Assembly: GCA_018714645.1 (NCBI GenBank)
Contig: DVND01000062.1
Coordinates: 1 to 5,799, forward strand
Source: Candidatus Avimonoglobus intestinipullorum
GTDB lineage: Bacteria; Bacillota; Clostridia; UBA1381
DNA length: 5,799 bases
Direction of reading: 5' to 3'
Positions 4,663 to 5,799 of this stretch are shown piece by piece (the stretch's first letter is position 1; the number at the start of each line of letters is the position of its first letter). The notes under the pieces were generated by a model. The model searched no databases. It was not told the DNA's origin and was given only the letters and a program-made list of their open reading frames with translations. Both the position numbers and the translations under genes were made by a program.

Positions 4663-5799
4663 TTACTGGAACAACTTTTTCAAAACATCCATCAGCATCG
4701 TACCAAAGGATTTTTTCGGGATCCCGTCCCGGGCGATGATATCCGTCTGGGCAAGCTGTTCCCCATCCAGGCTCAAGGTCAGTTTCCCGATGACCTGCCC
4801 TTGCTGCACCGGCGCGGTCAGGGATTCCGCCAGCTCCACATGTTTGTCAATGGAATCCTGTTTCCCTTTGCCAATCAACGCGGTACAATCCTCTTTCGCC
4901 ACAGCATGCACCTGCTCCTCCGTCCCCTTCAGGACAGGCGCCACACCTACTTCCTCATTCTGGGCGACGCCTTTGTAAACAGCATAGTTCGCAAAGCCAT
5001 AGTCTAATAAAGCACTGGCAGAGCTGAACCGTTCCTGCGACGTCGGCGATCCCAGAACCACCGCAATCAACTGCATATCGTTGCGCAGCGCCGTGGCAGA
5101 GAGGCAGCACTGCGCCTTGGAGGTGGAACCTGTTTTTAAGCCGTTTGCCCCCTGATAAAACCGTACCAGCTTATTGGTGTTTGCCAACGCGAATTTCCCA
5201 TCCCGCAGGGAATCCGTCCAGATTGTTGTATATTCAAAAATCTTCTCATGCTTGATCAACTCTCTGGACATCAGCGCCACATCCCGCGCAGAAGAATAAT
5301 GGTTGTCGTCATCCAATCCATTGGTGTTGACAAAATTGGTGTTCTCCATACCCAATTCCTTCGCGCGGTTATTCATCATATCCACAAAGCCCTGCTCGCT
5401 CCCGGCGATGTGCTCCGCCATGGCGACGCATCCGTCGTTGGCGCTGGCGACTGCAATTCCCTTGAGCATATCATGGACGCTCAGCTGCTCGCCCGTTTCC
5501 AAAAACATGGTGGAGCCGCCCATGCTCTTCGCCCGTTCGCTGGCGGTCACCATTTCATCCAGCGTGATCTTCCCCTCATCCAGCGCCTCCATAATCAGTA
5601 GCATCGTCATGATTTTTGTAACGCTGGCAATCGGCAGGCGCTCATCGGGGTTCGATTCATATAAAATCTCCCCCGTGGACGCCTCCATCAAAACCGCAGA
5701 TTTTGCATGGATATCCAACTGGGTCTGCACCGCCGGCTCCGCATGCACAACAGTTATTTGCAATGCAACCGCAAATGCACAGACTATACTAAAAAATTT
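4663..5799 (-). CDS. D-alanyl-D-alanine carboxypeptidase (PBP5/DacF type, S11), 5' end beyond right edge
   Basis: The frame stays open to the right edge, giving 378 residues without an in-window start. The first 20 residues are a typical signal peptide (KFFSIVCAFAVALQITVVHA), cleaved probably after VHA. Active-site motifs of the serine peptidase S11 family are all present: SxxK as SVTK with Ser59 and Lys62, SxN as SAN with Ser119 and Asn121, and KTG at 222-224. A PBP5-type C-terminal beta domain occupies about 285-358. The last 17 residues (from KKSFGTML) could form an amphipathic membrane-anchoring helix. The family removes the terminal D-Ala from peptidoglycan pentapeptides outside the membrane, limiting cross-linking. 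A TTG at 5761-5763 could be read as a start, but it falls inside the signal peptide and is not credible. DacF-type proteins can be sporulation-linked in Firmicutes; nothing here decides between dacA, dacB and dacF. Confidence 0.94.
   Translation of the reverse strand, partial: KFFSIVCAFAVALQITVVHAEPAVQTQLDIHAKSAVLMEASTGEILYESNPDERLPIASVTKIMTMLLIMEALDEGKITLDEMVTASERAKSMGGSTMFLETGEQLSVHDMLKGIAVASANDGCVAMAEHIAGSEQGFVDMMNNRAKELGMENTNFVNTNGLDDDNHYSSARDVALMSRELIKHEKIFEYTTIWTDSLRDGKFALANTNKLVRFYQGANGLKTGSTSKAQCCLSATALRNDMQLIAVVLGSPTSQERFSSASALLDYGFANYAVYKGVAQNEEVGVAPVLKGTEEQVHAVAKEDCTALIGKGKQDSIDKHVELAESLTAPVQQGQVIGKLTLSLDGEQLAQTDIIARDGIPKKSFGTMLMDVLKKLFQ

Noticed and set aside
5611..5621. TTTGTAAC within the carboxypeptidase gene, resembling the 12-bp element
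   Set aside because: Only part of the motif matches and it lies within conserved coding sequence, so it is most likely chance.

Overview
The window looks like a chromosomal housekeeping stretch from a low-to-mid GC Firmicute, probably a clostridial (Oscillospirales-like) anaerobe. The reasons are strong AGGAGG-type ribosome binding sites, sigma-A promoters with 17-bp spacers, an HPr-like protein of a type I associate with Clostridia, MtaB, a multi-SH3 NlpC/P60 endopeptidase and a DacF/PBP5-type carboxypeptidase. The coding regions are fairly GC-rich and the intergenic regions very AT-rich. I see no mobile element, CRISPR array, tRNA or rRNA.

Layout: (1) 1-501, minus: N-terminal part of a ComEC/Rec2-type DNA-uptake channel, cut by the left edge. 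(2) 550-592: a perfect hairpin terminator for the next gene, with the -35 box of the comEC promoter in its loop. (3) 596-2074, minus: secreted endopeptidase with three SH3-like modules and a C-terminal NlpC/P60 domain. (4) 2075-2337: AT-rich control region with a near-consensus promoter, three copies of a 12-bp element and other repeats, then the terminator of the following gene. (5) 2338-2571, minus: HPr-fold protein without the phosphocarrier histidine but with the regulatory serine region. (6) 2572-2749: back-to-back divergent promoters. (7) 2750-4042, plus: MtaB tRNA methylthiotransferase, followed 12 nt later by a GNAT acetyltransferase (4055-4639), probably one operon. (8) 4628-4659: hairpin shared by two convergent genes. 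(9) 4663-5799, minus: D-alanyl-D-alanine carboxypeptidase whose start lies just beyond the right edge.

Themes: two genes remodel peptidoglycan (endopeptidase and carboxypeptidase), one is a probable DNA-uptake channel, one is a probable carbon-regulation (Crh-like) protein and one modifies tRNA. The genes are ordinary. The most interesting signal is regulatory: the repeated TTTGTAACATTT element around the endopeptidase promoter, one copy of which closely resembles the WalR box of the WalRK cell-wall system. I found no convincing new multi-gene system.
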